In this document: positions 21,747 to 34,102 of the stretch, piece by piece
Layout: the number at the start of each line of letters is the position of its first letter
Position numbering within the stretch: the stretch's first letter is position 1
Made by a program: the position numbers and the translations under genes
The notes under the pieces: model-generated
What the model was told of the DNA's origin: nothing
The model's database searches: none
The model's input: the letters and a program-made list of their open reading frames with translations, nothing else
NCBI RefSeq assembly: GCF_010015445.1
Contig: NC_053123.1
Span: forward strand, 11,667,434 to 11,731,433
Source of the DNA: Perca fluviatilis
Lineage: Eukaryota; Chordata; Actinopteri; Perciformes; Percidae
DNA length: 64,000 bases
Reading direction: 5' to 3'

Positions 21747-21886
21747 TTTGACAAGAGAGCGTCTGTGTGATTGTGGCATTTATGAATAAATTGATATGAA
21801 TAAAGAGACTCACATTGACTATTTGTTTCCTAAAACCTGTGCTTTTTGGTTCCATCACTGATATCTTAAATCTTTGCTAAGAGTTT

Positions 21887-22260
21887 CCATCCATCCATCC
21901 ATCCATCGTCAACCACTTATCCCGCGCACAGGGTCGTGGGGGGGCTGGAGCCAATCCCAGCATACGTCGGGCGAAAGGCAGGGTACACCCCGGACAGGTC
22001 GCCAGTCCATCGCAGGGCCACACATAGACAAACAACCACTCACTCACACATGCACACCTACGGACAATTTAGGGACACCAATAAACCTAGCCCGCATGTC
22101 TTTGGTCGGCGGGAGGAAGCCGGAGTACCCGGAGAGAACCCACACAGACACGGGGAGAACATGCAAACTCCACACAGAAAGGCCGGGCCAACCGGGGTAC
22201 GAACCCACAACCTTCTTGCTGTGAGGCGAAAGCGCTAACCACCGCACCACCGTGTCCCCC
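21887..22260 (-). mobile_element. tRNA-derived SINE with (GGAT)n tail, perfect TSD
   Basis: On the minus strand it starts GGGGGACACGGTGGTGCGGT, with an A-box-like TGGTTAGCGCTTTCGCC and a B box GGGTTCGTACCCC. It then has the long conserved body found in many fish copies (GGAGTTTGCATGTTCTCC, CCGGCTTCCTCC) and ends in GGATGGATGG repeats (21887-21907). TTGCTAAGAGTTT flanks it exactly (21874-21886 and 22261-22273). The 13-bp duplication and the intact A and B boxes suggest a recent, LINE-mobilised insertion. The B box has TAC where the standard form has AAT/CAA. Confidence 0.93.
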
Positions 22261-22273
22261 TTGCTAAGAGTTT

Positions 22274-22652
22274 GTTTGCACAAAAAAATAAATAAAGGCC
22301 CACTAGTGCTCAAGACTCCCTTGAATAAAATTATGATAATCGCATGATAATGAGACAATGTTGAGCTTGGAAGTAGGAAGCATACAAACCTTTTTCTTTA
22401 TGTGGAATGAATGCCATGGAAGAGGATTGCAGCTTTGGCACTGACCATGGGGGATTTTCTCTTTCTCAAATGCTGTGGTTATCAAGGACTGACTCAGCTG
22501 GTGGCGGTTAATGTCGCTCCCGCACAGTGTAATACTCCCACACGGGCCGACATTTTCTTTTACTGTAAACAAACCACAGGTGTACAACGTGTCACCCTTC
22601 GACCTCTACCGTAATACGTCATGTCAGCATAGAGTGCAATCCGTAGCGTTTT
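22274..22652. other. No gene recognised
   Basis: Short frames without motifs. No paired terminal repeats. Confidence 0.5.
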
Positions 22653-23070
22653 CTCCGAGTCAGCAGCTGCAGTAGCAGCATATGCTACCCTACTGTTGTA
22701 CGATTCAGACCACAAAAAACAACGCGTAAACATTGGCCACTGGCAGTGGTGAATGCCATATTATTTGCCGATAGGCCGATGGCACTCAACGAGTCACATG
22801 TCGGCCGATGCCAATGTTCTGTCGAGTAATCGGTGCATCTCAACCTCTTATCAAGGTCAAGGTCAAGATTATTGTTTGTTAAAAAAATAACAACTTCTAT
22901 GGTGTACTTTAAATAATTTCCTTCTATAACATTCTGTCTGCAAAAATTAAGTGTGGCACCATCCTTTAAATAATAAACCATTTGTACAGAGACATTGTTC
23001 AAAGTATCAAATGATCAGTATCACACAGCTTGTCTTTCTCCATTTTTTTCACTCATGACATTTTGAACAC
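22653..23070. repeat. Interspersed repeat, copy 2 of a direct pair
   Basis: Second copy of the 12364-12798 repeat, same orientation, 418 bp. The differences are a few substitutions and short deletions (for example the loss of ACATCC near 22893). The SF-1/ERR-like overlap TCAAGGTCAAGGTCA is kept at 22851-22865. The 105-codon minus frame across it is not a gene. Confidence 0.85.
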
Positions 23071-24446
23071 GTGGCAAAGAGGTATCATACATCATGTTTC
23101 CTACTCTCATGCGAACCTCAGCTGTGCGCAATGACTGAAGGTTTCATAACATTTCTGAGGAACCCAAAGAAGTACAGCAACAACTCTTTGGTCTTACCTC
23201 TATAAAGTTTCACTCACTAAGTGATAATCTGCATATACTTTGGGACGTAAATAAAAAAAAAAAAGGTTGTAAGGCCTGTTATCATTTCACTTTTTAAAAT
23301 TGCAGCAGATCGACTTCAAAACAAAGTCCAATCGCAAAAGTAATTTGGTTTGTGCGACTTACAAACTAAATCAATCTGAGGGTATCAAATCGAAGAGCTG
23401 TAGATTTGTGTTTGCGTTTTGACAATGGTTGTGATTCTTAGTTGGATTAGCAGTACAAGCAACAGATATTTCTTATTAGACAGCCCAGAAGAAACATATA
23501 CAACCAAAATTTAGACTTCCACAGATTGGATTTTTGGAATATGACGTGACGACATGATGAGCTGCTTTTTCGCAGTCATTACTCCACCGTCATGCTGTCA
23601 CTCAAATAAATTGCAGCAGAATTATCCATGATTGCATTTGAAATGCAAAACAAGGAAAGCATTTTAGGGCAGGAGGGCTGTTGAGATGCCAGCATTTTGC
23701 AAGGTTCTGTAATGCAAACTTCATCACAAAGGTCTTACTAGATATTCCTGAATGTACATCTGTATTAACATGACAGCACCCAACAGGCAGCCATCTCCTG
23801 TATCCGGCTCTTCCTATTAGGACGCGATCCAGTAATCTCATAAATTACTAAAGGTTTATGCAGGGGGTCCAGGGTTCATATTTGATGAATTACATGACAT
23901 GAAGGAAGACACTCTGGTGAGTTTTGCCTTTCATTTTTGCCATTTCTTGCTGAGGTTTTCTTGACTTCAGCCAGGATGCTCACAGTGTTATTTATCAGAA
24001 GTCTGCTACCTGTGATGTCTAGTTCCAAGCAGAACAGCAGGTGATGCAGTTGACACCCTGGAAACTCAGTTAAATCATGCAATGTAGCAGCTGCCCTTCA
24101 GCAATTATGGTTATGAAGCCATAAATCAGATCTTAATAGGAGAGAGAGCGGAGTGAAGCTAAAAGACATGTGCTACCTCAGTGGAATTGTTTCCTCATGT
24201 ATATTGCCAGTTAATTTATTAAAGAGTTCCTCAGACCTACTGTATATCTTCAAAGTGCCTTTTCATTTTGCCAGTAGTTTTACACAGCGTTTAGGACTTT
24301 GACTCTAAACCTTCATAGGTATTAGAATAGCCCTCAAATATGGTAACTTCTAATGGTTTAATTGGTTAACATTCAAAGTGCAAAGTATAAAAATGTGGGT
24401 CTGTATTTGTAATGCATGCTATCTTCTTTTCAATGGATTATGTAAG
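23071..24446. other. No gene recognised
   Basis: AT-rich, with an A run near 23252. No domain or terminal repeat recognised. Confidence 0.5.
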
Positions 24447-24526
24447 CGATAATGTAGAGTGAGAGGGTCAGTATTGCGAAAAGAACCCCAATAGGGTGAT
24501 GCAGTACCCCGGCGCTCTACATTATA
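24447..24526. repeat. Small hairpin repeat with TIR ATAATGTAGAG
   Basis: ATAATGTAGAG at about 24449 is mirrored by CTCTACATTAT at 24515-24525. The interior (AACCCCAATAGGGTG and CAGTACCCC) resembles a very short fish MITE that I recall as common. No coding. Confidence 0.6.
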
Positions 24527-25239
24527 CTGCCTATTACACATAACATAACACATAACTTACTAAAGAAATCAATAATTTGACGCAACATTGTTTTTACAAA
24601 TTATTGTATTGCTTCCGCTAAAACTAAACACTGACCAACAAATCAAACCGATAAAATGGCCGCAGCGCCTGACTGAGGTATTCTGCCCCGTAACTGTCAA
24701 AGTCTGCTGAGATTTTCTTTTCCATTAACTAGTCTTTGAACACTGCCGTAGCCCATACCGTGTTCTGGTTAGTGTTTACTTCATGTTTGTCTTCTTCAAT
24801 TTTGTCCACTTCACTGTCCTCCAGTTCTTTGTGTCTTTCAACTTATCTTGCTTCTTCTGCACTGTTTTCTTGTTCTCTTTTTATTTTCTTTATTAGGGAC
24901 AGTTCAGCCGTTAACTATGAATTGAAAGTTTTGTGCTCTGCAAAAATATAAAAATTAATATTGGATACATCCATTACATTCCATGCGGTTTTCTGATTTT
25001 TGATTTTCTGATAGGATTACATTAATCATTTACTGTTTTATACCCAAATTACTATGGCTCTACTGCATGTGCTTTTCTATAGGGAGTATTTATTGAACTT
25101 TTTTGTACATAATGGTCTGACACACAATCGTACTATTAAAATGCCACATCTGTTGTCTTAAATAGTTCAAGAGACAACGGGGCCCTGGGCACAGATACTG
25201 TATGTAAAAAGCCTCCCAACTCCTCCTAAATAGACCAGA
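24527..25239. other. No gene recognised
   Basis: Includes a T/C-rich patch (24780-24890) that yields a Ser/Leu-rich false frame. GGGGCCCTGGGCACAG near 25178 may be one edge of the repeat that follows. Confidence 0.45.
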
Positions 25240-25450
25240 CTTACTGAGACATGTCTCTTTGTACTTGTTTTTGTCTCTTTGTGGTTGTTTTGCATCTCTC
25301 TGTGGTCGTGTTGTCTCGTTTGTTATTCTGTCTGTACAATTTTCTCTCTTTGTGGTTGTTTTGCGTGTCTCAATGGGGGTTTTGTGAACATTTTGCATCT
25401 ATTTGTTGTCATTTTGGGTCTCTTTGTGGTCGTTTGGGTTTTCTTCCAAC
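25240..25450. repeat. Degenerate tandem repeat, about 21-bp unit
   Basis: The unit TCTCTTTGTGGTTGTTTTGC recurs with many changes about ten times. Both strands give false open frames (25090-25398 and 25251-25550) because the unit length is a multiple of three. It may be the interior of a larger element bounded by GGGGCCCTGGGC (25178) and GGCCCCTAGGCC (25512). Confidence 0.75.
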
Positions 25451-26160
25451 AAGAAATGTTAACAGTCACTTCAAACAGAGGCTCCAGCCCGGGGGCTACC
25501 TGATCAGTAAGGCCCCTAGGCCTGTTCCTTGTAGGTCCGTTAGTGTGTAAAGATAATAGCATATTACATCACATAGTGTTTGTAACATTTACAGTTAATT
25601 CTTAATCTACATTTATTAAAAATAATACTTGTAATAGTAATAAAAATCTTGTACAAAACATCTCATGGAGAGGATGTGAAGTGGGAGGAGGCCTGAAGAG
25701 GGGATGTTGGAGCTCCTTGTGCTCTCTTGAGTGGAGGTAGGGATAAACAAAGGTTAATCCTCTCAGACAGGCAGAGGAAAACATCTCCGGTGTGACAGGT
25801 CTCCTGTTCAGTCACCAATGACTCTGCTACCTGGAGGCAAAATCCTCCCTGTCTCGCCATAAAGGCTATCTGCTTTAACATGGATAGACACTTGTTGTCT
25901 TTGAGTGAATGGAAATGCAGTGTGGAATTTTGCTCTGGAATTCAGACATTTTGTTCACCTGTCATTTGTTAATTTTTGTCATTCCTCTTTATGAAATTAT
26001 CTCTATAACCCCATTTACACATCATTTCAGTAAGGATTATTGTCTTCCTCAGTACCAGAATCCCAGGCCAGCGGGGAGCATACCAATTTTACTTATTTTT
26101 CTTCTGCTGTGGAAGAGCTGGTCTGTATCCTTTTGATGACAACCTTTTTGTTGGCGTTTT
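25451..26160. other. No gene recognised
   Basis: No motifs or paired repeats beyond the possible right edge of the preceding tandem-repeat element. Confidence 0.5.
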
Positions 26161-26290
26161 AGGCCTTTATTTGATAGGACATATTAGACATGAAAGGGGA
26201 GAGAGAGGGGTAATGACATGCAGCAAAGCCAAGGGCTGAGCCTCTGTACATGGGGCGCACGCTCTACCAGGTGAGCTACCCAGGCGCCCC
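26161..26290 (-). mobile_element. tRNA-derived SINE, B-box region deleted
   Basis: The minus strand starts GGGGCGCCTGGGTAGCTCAC, then CTGGTAGAGCGTGCGCCCCA, an A-box-bearing head of the same type as the SINE at 18979. In that SINE a GCAGCGGCCCGGGTTCGAATCC stretch with the B box follows; here the sequence passes from GGCTCAGCCCTTGG straight to CTTTGCTGCATGTCAT. The pyrimidine-rich body and AATAAAGGCCT end are present. Without a B box the internal Pol III promoter should be weak, so this copy is probably inert. No clear target duplication. Confidence 0.85.
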
Positions 26291-28343
26291 GATGAGCATC
26301 TTTAGATGAGGTAAAGTTAGGTGACTTTTCAACTTGTTGGGAGGATTGTTTTTTGTGTACAGATTGCATACTTTTTGATAAATAATAGTTATACAAAAAA
26401 GTCTAGCTACAATTTCCAATTTCAACAATGAACATTTTAACTAAATGTTTTATTTGTATCTTTAATACAAAGAGCACACGTTTACTTTGCTGTGATCGGT
26501 TATTGCTTTTTTTACAATTTAATTTTTTACCCAAAGCTTCATTTTTTTGCCCTGAGTAGTGTCTGCCTCTTTTCCTGACAAGCTGCATGCAGTCCCAACA
26601 ACCTCCCCAGAAGGTAGGACAGCTTATGTTTTTGCCTGAGAGGCAAATCTGGTGCAAAATCGCAACTCTACTGCTTGAAAAGCTTAAATGCTGTGAGTGC
26701 ATGTAATAACTGAAGTCGACTCAGACTAGCATTTTAACATTGTTAACAACTTAAAGGATCTCTCATTTGAATGTTGGTGGTTCGACGGTAAGAGGACAAA
26801 GTTTAGTGGTTTTTAGCAAATGAATCAAACTGAAACTGTTGATCAAAGGGAGGGTTTTAAAAAGTGGAAATAATACCCTTAGTGGCTTATTGCTTACTTA
26901 TTTCTTGCATTACACCCATAAAACTGTGGCCAGCCTGTTTAGTGTCTTGATGACTCACATCTAATACTAACTGTGCTCTACAGTCTAATCTGGTATATTA
27001 GTCTCCTAATAGACCTTAGTCTGTGGACATTTTAAAATTCATTATGTTACAAATGCTTTTCCCACAATGTCAAGACGAAATGTCTGTCACGAGAAAGTAA
27101 AGGGCTAGTTGATAGTCCTTCAGCTTAGTTCTACTTGGCTGTCAGTAAAGATTTTAAATAATGATGATTATCAAAATATATTTCTGTGAAAAATTGATTA
27201 TGGACATCAGAGAAAATGTTCCCCAGCCTTTTCATCAAAATGTAAAAAAGGCTTTAAGCTAAACCCCTGAAAGGAGTATATAGGGCCATTAGGAAAATGG
27301 GGATGCTCTGCTCCCTCACCCCTCCAGGGTTGCAGGGGCAGGTCAAGGGCTCTGATTGTCAGTGTTTATTAATGGGCCCTGCAGAGGGGAGTGACAGCAG
27401 GGTGATCTCTGTGATGATGATGTCTTATTGCTTTCCATGAGCGCCTCAGGTACATACATATTTATGATGCGCTGCCACCTTGACGCCAGCTAGAAATATC
27501 TGTTTAACACCCAGCCCAGTTGGATGCTTACCAAAGCAGAGCCGGAACAAAGCGACCCTTTACCATTAACAATCCACGGGATGACTTTCCACGGTCATTT
27601 ACATTTATGGTGGCACAAAAACCGGAAAAATAGTTTGACGCTGTGTGCAGTTTGGACAGAAAAATGAAAACGACATCATGTTGCACAAGAGAAGCCGCCT
27701 TGACAACGTCAGCCGCACTATAAATCTCCACAGTACTGATGCCAGCACTTCATGTTAATCAGAAGACTTTTTGACCACCAATTGAATTAATTTGAACTAA
27801 TTTGTAAGACAGATTGATTTGTGACACTACACGTGTACATATTAAATATTAACAGCCAGCACTTCCTCAGGGACAGCTGGGATTTTAAAGGGCAACTCAT
27901 ACGCAGTCATTTAGTTGATTAATATGGGCCACTCATTTCGAGCAGACAGATCTGTTTTACTAACTTACTTCATGTCTTCAAAGAATACCTCTCTCCTCGA
28001 TCTTATCCCTGTTGTTTTTTTTTTCCCTCAGCAACTTTGTTGTTATCGGGGTTCATTCAATGAAACAGGATGGTGTCACACTGTAGATTGCCTGTGTTTA
28101 CTGTCCAGACTGTGACATTAATTTTGTCAAGAAGCATTGGCATATTAATGCAATCAAAGCTCTTTATACCAGACAGACACAACAAAGGGGCAATAATGAC
28201 AACAATGACTTTCAATGAACTATAGGTCACAGGCTTCCCAGTACAAATAATGCTGAACAAACTTGTTTGTGAGCCCTTTATAGGCATTTTTACTGAATGA
28301 CATTTGAACTCCGAAGGATCCTTCTTGCAGTATAGGGAAAAAA
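26291..28343. other. No gene; possible conserved non-coding block at 27290-27740
   Basis: Mostly AT-rich with no transposon signature. The part 27290-27740 has a higher GC content, no simple repeats and several homeodomain-like TTAATC/ATTAAT cores nearby, which is the general look of vertebrate conserved elements. This is impression, not proof. Confidence 0.35.
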
Positions 28344-28351
28344 ACTCTATA

Positions 28352-28653
28352 GCTGAATCAATTAGTCAGTCAATGGATTAGTTGATTACATTGAAAAGTA
28401 ATCTGCAACAATTATGATAATTTGAGTAATTGCTTAGTAAGTCATTTATAAATCAAATTTTCCAACCATTCTCTGGTTGTGAAGATTTGCTGCTTTTCTG
28501 TGTTTTATATAATTGAATATCTTTGCTTGCACTGTTAATGTGAGAAAACACATCTGGGATTCTTGTTTTTTGGTATATTATAAAAAATCAATCAAGAAAA
28601 TAGTCAACACACTAATTGATAATGAAAGTAATCATTAGTTGCAGCCCTACATG
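28352..28653. mobile_element. hAT-type MITE, AT-rich (302 bp)
   Basis: The right end read on the minus strand is TAGGGCTGCAACTAATGATT, then a CATTATCAATTAGTG region, a very common fish hAT terminus. The left end (GCTGAATCAATTAGTCAGTC) is decayed. ACTCTATA occurs on both sides (28344-28351 and 28654-28661), an 8-bp match that fits hAT but lies 3-4 bases beyond the expected right terminus. No coding. Confidence 0.72.
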
Positions 28654-28661
28654 ACTCTATA

Positions 28662-31600
28662 TACATTAATACACCACTTGAATGAGGCAAAATAAGAACC
28701 TGTTTTCAGTAAGGACGTTATGCTGTATTCTAGTGTTCCTGGCCACTGTTTGTTTAGTCTGTAGCATAAATGCACCAGTAGTTAATGTGGATAAATCGTA
28801 GGTCAAATAGCTAACTCAAACAGAGCGGCGTCTTCGCTCTGATGGGCCACAAATCATTTAGCACTTGATCTCATACTCTGGTTTGGTGTTTGTAGCACAA
28901 GATTTGATCTGGGCTTTTAAATCAAATGGCCTTTATCTTTCTTACCTTTCCCTTTAAACAAACAGAAAATAGCTCTTCTCTGCAAATAAGTTGAAAGATT
29001 TATCCAGTGCGCAGCAAGCTGTGATTTGTGATGACAGGAGTTGAATATTACGCTGATACTGTAAGGCACTGTAAATTCCACCGCCTCATCTCTACTCCCG
29101 CTGTCAAATGTATTCTGAAGTTGTATTTCAGCCATGTACCCTCAGCACTGAGCTCACTGAATAGAGAAATAATGAGCGCTGTCTAGAGACAATGTCACTA
29201 TTATTTTAGATCTCCCTAATCTCTCTCTCTCTCTCCTTTTCTCCATGTCTATTTTCTTGGAGGTTTCTCCTTCACTTTGTGTCTTACCCACATTGTCACT
29301 AAATCTCTGGCTCTGGCCCCTCAAAGCAGAGTCACAGCACATATTCTCGTAGTGGATTTACTTGTCTCCCCCATCCCCGACCCTCTTGTGGGCTGCACTG
29401 TTAAGATCCTGTCGTTCGGGAATGTGTGCAAAATATGCAAAGGCATCTTGGAAGAGGGGTTGCAGTCAGTCCCTGTGATGGTGCGTTAGAGAAATGTAGG
29501 TGGTTTAATCGAAAAGCCAAGAGCATGCTTATATATTGGATGCATCAAAGCAACTATTTAGGTTTTATCCGCTTACACACATTGATTGTTCAAGGTAATC
29601 CGAGCACACAGATAGAAATTGTATATATTGTTTGTTTGCACATTTCGAGGTCCTGTACCAAATAGCAACAATATCTATTAGGAGAGGACAGGACTTTTGC
29701 TCCATTCCTTGTACTCAAACATTACATGGGTGAGATCTGAAATGTCCTGCTTTAATATTCACTTTTTTTTTACTTGCCCTAAGTGTTTGAGACAACACTT
29801 CCCACAAGGGTTGGATATTGTTTAAAGGGTTAATCAAGTGATTTCCATACAGTTGGGGCAATCAGAAGAGACTTATTAAAAATGAATAGTAAAATCCAGT
29901 GCTGCAGATGCCAAGATATCCTAACTTATGGGTGAAGCTCCAAAACATAGGATCCTATAGTTTCCATGATGCAACTCAATAACGTCTTTCATTAGACCCT
30001 TCCTGACATTGGATTTTTTGTTAAGAATTTAAGAAGATTGTGGAAAGCCCCCCTCTTTGTATTTTTATGTGATTGTGATTATAGTAATCTTTCAGTTATT
30101 CAGCAGATGGAATACATTTCAGGGTCAGCACACATCACTTCCTGTCAGTCTTTTTCAGTACAAGCTGTAGGAAAACCTGCACATACTGTAGGGGCATTAA
30201 TATGGGAATTATCCTATGAATTTCAAAATGTCTACACAAAACTTGGCATATTTTTCTTTCTTTTGACAGGGTTGCATCAAAAGTAGTGCAAAGGCAAATA
30301 ACAACTGATGCTGCCATCCCTTCCTCACAATTTATCAGTTTCTGAATAGAATGTAATTTGTTAAATACATTAACACCTCAGTGAAGGATCCGATGAGGAA
30401 ATTCATCATTCTGCCAGATGCTGAAGGAGCACCTGATTACTTCTCTGTTACTTGGAAAGAAGATATTATTTAGTCATGCATCCGCAAAATGCAGCCAAAT
30501 ATTCTCGCTGAGGAAAATGCATTTTTCTTTCACTCCAATTCCAATTACAACATCTGTTTTACCAAATAACCCCTGAATTGGATGTCCACAGTAGAGAAAA
30601 CAGTAGTTTTTGTCCTGAAATGTTGCCTGTTAACTTGCCATATGTTAATATGAAATAATTTACCAGTAAATAGTAAGCTGCAGCCTCAGCTGGTAACACT
30701 CACTTGGCAGGGACACTGCATTTTCACAGTCACTTAAATGCTAAATGACACCTTTAAATAGCTAGGCTGGCAGCCAAAACAAAGACAATAACAGATTATT
30801 GTTCTTTTAAAAGTGGGTTCTTGATGAGACTCAAGAAATCTTTGTTTCATTCAATTCTTTGTGTAAAGAGTCATTAGGTCCACACAGAGTGTTATGCTTG
30901 GAAAGACTTTGGCAGAGTCTGTGTAACACATTGCAGGTTTTTAAATGCTGTGGATTCTAAGCGTAATTATTGGAGCAGATTGGTGACTGAGAGCTATAAA
31001 TCTCCAAAAAAGATAAAAATGTTACTGTTGAGTTTTGTTGCTTTATCCATGACCCAAATGAACACATGATACTTTGTTAAAGATATGAAAAAAACTGGGA
31101 TTTGTCTCACTAAGTACTCCCACAAACAATCAGGAGGATTTCCCCCTGATACACCATATGAAAGTGACGTTGAGTGATATCATTCACAGGCACAAACAAA
31201 AGTAATTTAGTTCCTGCCTTATTTTGCTTGTTTTAGTGTAACCCAAGGCTGTTTAGAATGGATCTATCCAAGTCCTCTAACTTAATCTGCCATTTATAGG
31301 CCGAGTGGTGGGGGGTGAGGACAGGCATCGAGCTTTGTGATTGGGCAAAAAAGTAACCAAGGAAACCATACTGCTTTAAGTGTTGTAAATTGGTTAAAAC
31401 TCGTTTATCCATAATGTGAGTTGCGAGATGTGTGAGGTAAACATGATCAATCAGCAACTGTGTCACAACTCAATTTCTTTAGACACCAAGCTCTGTTTCT
31501 GGGATTGCTGTGTTAGGCATGCGTTTTCAGGATGTTTTTTAGTCGACTGCACGAGTTCTGTATGGAAATTTGGAACATAATTAAGGAAAGCATTTCAAAG

Positions 31601-32257
31601 GTAGCCTCATAAATAATGCAAATTCTGTGTTAAATGTCCCTGACAGCCAATGCTGGCGCTGCAGAACGTGAACCTCAAGAAAGGCTGAGCTGGTCTATCT
31701 GGTCATCAGGTGCCTTCCTTGGAGTGCTATAAATTGACAGAAATGGGAGACAGTGCAGAATAGATGAGATAGCTCAAATGAGTAACACTCCCTATTAATA
31801 AGATTCTTAACGTGACACTAAATTGGGACATAAATAGTTAGTGCAAGACAAAACATCTGAAGCTTAGCCAAAACTACTTACATTGTACTGCTTAAAGCAA
31901 ATCTAAGCCAATTTGAATCATTTTCTACATCGCAGGTTTATTAAAAAAAAACGCTATCAGCTATTGCATTGGCACTATTGCATTAACATTACCGATGCCC
32001 TCAGTGATTGATGTTGTTACTACAGTAATACAGTAAGTGATTTTCCAGCATTGAACAATTGCTGTGGTCTAAACCAACCAAAATAATCATTATGATTGTC
32101 CTAACAACAGTTACATAAATGAATGTTGTGTGTAAACAAAATGGTTACAAATAATCCACTGAACTGACTAGTTGACTTGCTTTTCTCTAACTACTGAAAA
32201 GCATCTTTTGAGTGGCATTTCACCTACAGAATGCACAAAGTAGACAGACCTAGTCAC
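28662..32257. other. No gene recognised
   Basis: Long AT-rich block with only short motif-free frames, a CT run at 29220-29235 and A or T runs. No paired terminal repeats. Lack of mobile elements over 3.6 kb stands out against the dense 10-23 kb region. Confidence 0.5.
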
Positions 32258-32267
32258 TGATTACAAG

Positions 32268-33545
32268 GCAAGGCAAGGCAGCTTTATTTGTATAGCACAT
32301 TTCAGCAACAGGGCAATTCAAAGAGCTTTACATAAAACATTAAAGAGCAGTTAGAAAACAATTTAAAACAATTTTAAAACATTAATAAACAAATTAAAAC
32401 AAGAATAAAATTGATAGTGCAGTATAAGAATAAAAGTTACAGTGCAGTATAAGAAATTAAAGTTAATAAAATAGATTATTTAAAGAAAAGCAACATCAAA
32501 AAGATAGGTCTTTAGCTTAGAATTAAAAGAACAGAGTTGCAGCGGACCTGCAGGTTTTTGGGAGTTTGTTCCAGATATGTGGAGCATAAAAACTGAACGC
32601 TGCTTCCCCCTGTTTAGTTCTGACTCTGGGGACAACAAGTAGACCTGTCCCAGATGACCTGAGAGGTCTGGGTGGGTCATAGTGTAGTAGCAGATCAGAA
32701 ATGTATTTTGGCCCTAAACCGTTTAGTGATTTATAAACCAGTAAAAGTATTTTGAAATCAATTCTTTGAGGCACTGGAAGCCAGTGTAAAGACTTCAGTA
32801 CTGGAGTGATGTGATCCACTTCCCTGGTTTTAGTGAGGACTCGAGCAGCAGCGTTCTGAATCAGCTGCAGCTGTCTGATTGATTTTTTAGGGAGACCTGT
32901 AAAGACACCGTTACAGTAGTCAAGTCTACTGAAGATAAAAGCATGGACAAGTTTTTCCAGATCTTGCTGAGACATAAGTCCTCTAACCCTTGATATATTC
33001 TTAAGGTGATAATATGCTGATTTTTTTATTATGTTAATGTGGCTGTTAAAATTTAGGTTTGAGTCCATGACTACACCAAGATTTCTGGCTTTGTCTGTTG
33101 TTTTTAACATTGTCGTTTGAAGCTGAGCGCTGACTTTCAATCGTTCCTCTTTTGCTCCAAAAACAACCACCTTCGTTTTTTCTTCATTTAATTTAAGAAA
33201 GTTCTGGCACATCCAATCATTAATTTGTTCAATGCACATATTTAATTGTTGTATTGGGCTATAGTTCCCTGGCGATAAGGTTATGTAAATTTGTGTGTCA
33301 TCTGCATAACTATGATAAGTTATTTTGTTGTTTTCCATAATCTGAGCCAGTGGAAGCATGTAGATGTTGAACAGAAGAGGCCCCAGAACTGAGCCTTGGG
33401 GAACTCCGCACGTCATGTTTGTATGCTCAGATGTATAATTACCTATAGACACAAAGTCAAAGTAGTCCCTATTCTTTAAATAGGATTCACTAATTATAGG
33501 ATACATAATTACCTGCTTAGTCAAACGCTAATTTCATGCAAACAG
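32268..33545 (-). mobile_element. L2-type LINE, 5'-truncated, recent
   Basis: Minus orientation. The 3' end (32268 onward) shows the short AAGGC tandem tail and the GCAGCTTTATTTGTATAGCA sequence common at 3' ends of fish L2-type copies. The protein part is cut at its 5' side inside the reverse transcriptase. TGATTACAAG (32258-32267) and TGATCACAAG (33546-33555) flank the element, a 10-bp duplication with one mismatch. Truncation at the 5' end is the usual outcome of target-primed reverse transcription. Confidence 0.88.
32523..33524 (-). pseudogene. L2-type LINE reverse transcriptase, C-terminal 333 codons still open
   Basis: The frame has no internal stop. It begins within the palm: MTCGVPQGSVLGPLLFNIYM (about residues 37-56), then the catalytic box SYADDTQIY (about 70-78), LKLNEEKTKVVVFG, NLGVVMDSNLNF and the downstream HAFIFSRLDYCNGVFTGLP and WLPVPQRIDFKILLLVYKSL, all typical of this clade. 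The two catalytic Asp of the YADD box are present, but the upstream Asp in the missing N-terminal half is lost. Near the end a one-base change shifts the frame: the usual FNSKLKTYLFDVAF terminus lies in another frame (32480-32540). The frame has no endonuclease and no promoter. The initial Met is fortuitous. Confidence 0.9.
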
Positions 33546-33555
33546 TGATCACAAG

Positions 33556-34053
33556 TTGAATGAAAGGGCACAGCACAAACTTAAATCTGGTCCAGTACTG
33601 GTATGGTGCCCACATATACAGGTAGATCATTTTTCCTGCCTTGCTTTGGACTGGGCATGTGGCACAAATAATGTATTTGTCTGAGCCTTTGCTAAGTTTT
33701 ATAGCAACCAAGTATATCCACTTGTTACATGTAAGTAACTCATATTTGGAGGTTTGCTGTGCTCTTTTGTTCTATACTGCTCTCATGTAGTTTTTTGTTT
33801 CTCGCTCTGCCACTTTCCCTTACTAGACGATGGCTACTTTATTTTTATATACAACTGTGACAACTTGATTATCTGCACTGAACAAATCCTGATTGGCTTC
33901 AGCTTGATTGGCTGAATTATAAAAACTACACATCATGCACCACATTAATTAGAAACCTTGGATGAAATAGGGCTCCATTAATCAAGGAATTATGGTGATG
34001 TAGTTTTTAGGTTATTTTATTGGTCAGCTGTAATTATATCCATTTAACTTTCT

Positions 34054-34058
<5 letters not shown>
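33556..34058. other. No gene recognised
   Basis: AT-rich with no motif. Confidence 0.5.

Positions 34059-34099
<41 letters not shown>
34059..34099. repeat. (CA)20 microsatellite
   Basis: Forty-one bases of perfect CA alternation. Confidence 0.97.

Positions 34100-34102
<3 letters not shown>

Noticed and set aside
25251..25550. Cys/Leu-rich membrane-like protein
   Set aside because: Product of a degenerate tandem repeat with a unit near 21 bp, open in several frames on both strands.
32523..33524. Functional reverse transcriptase gene
   Set aside because: It lacks the endonuclease and the N-terminal half of the polymerase; the start Met is accidental.
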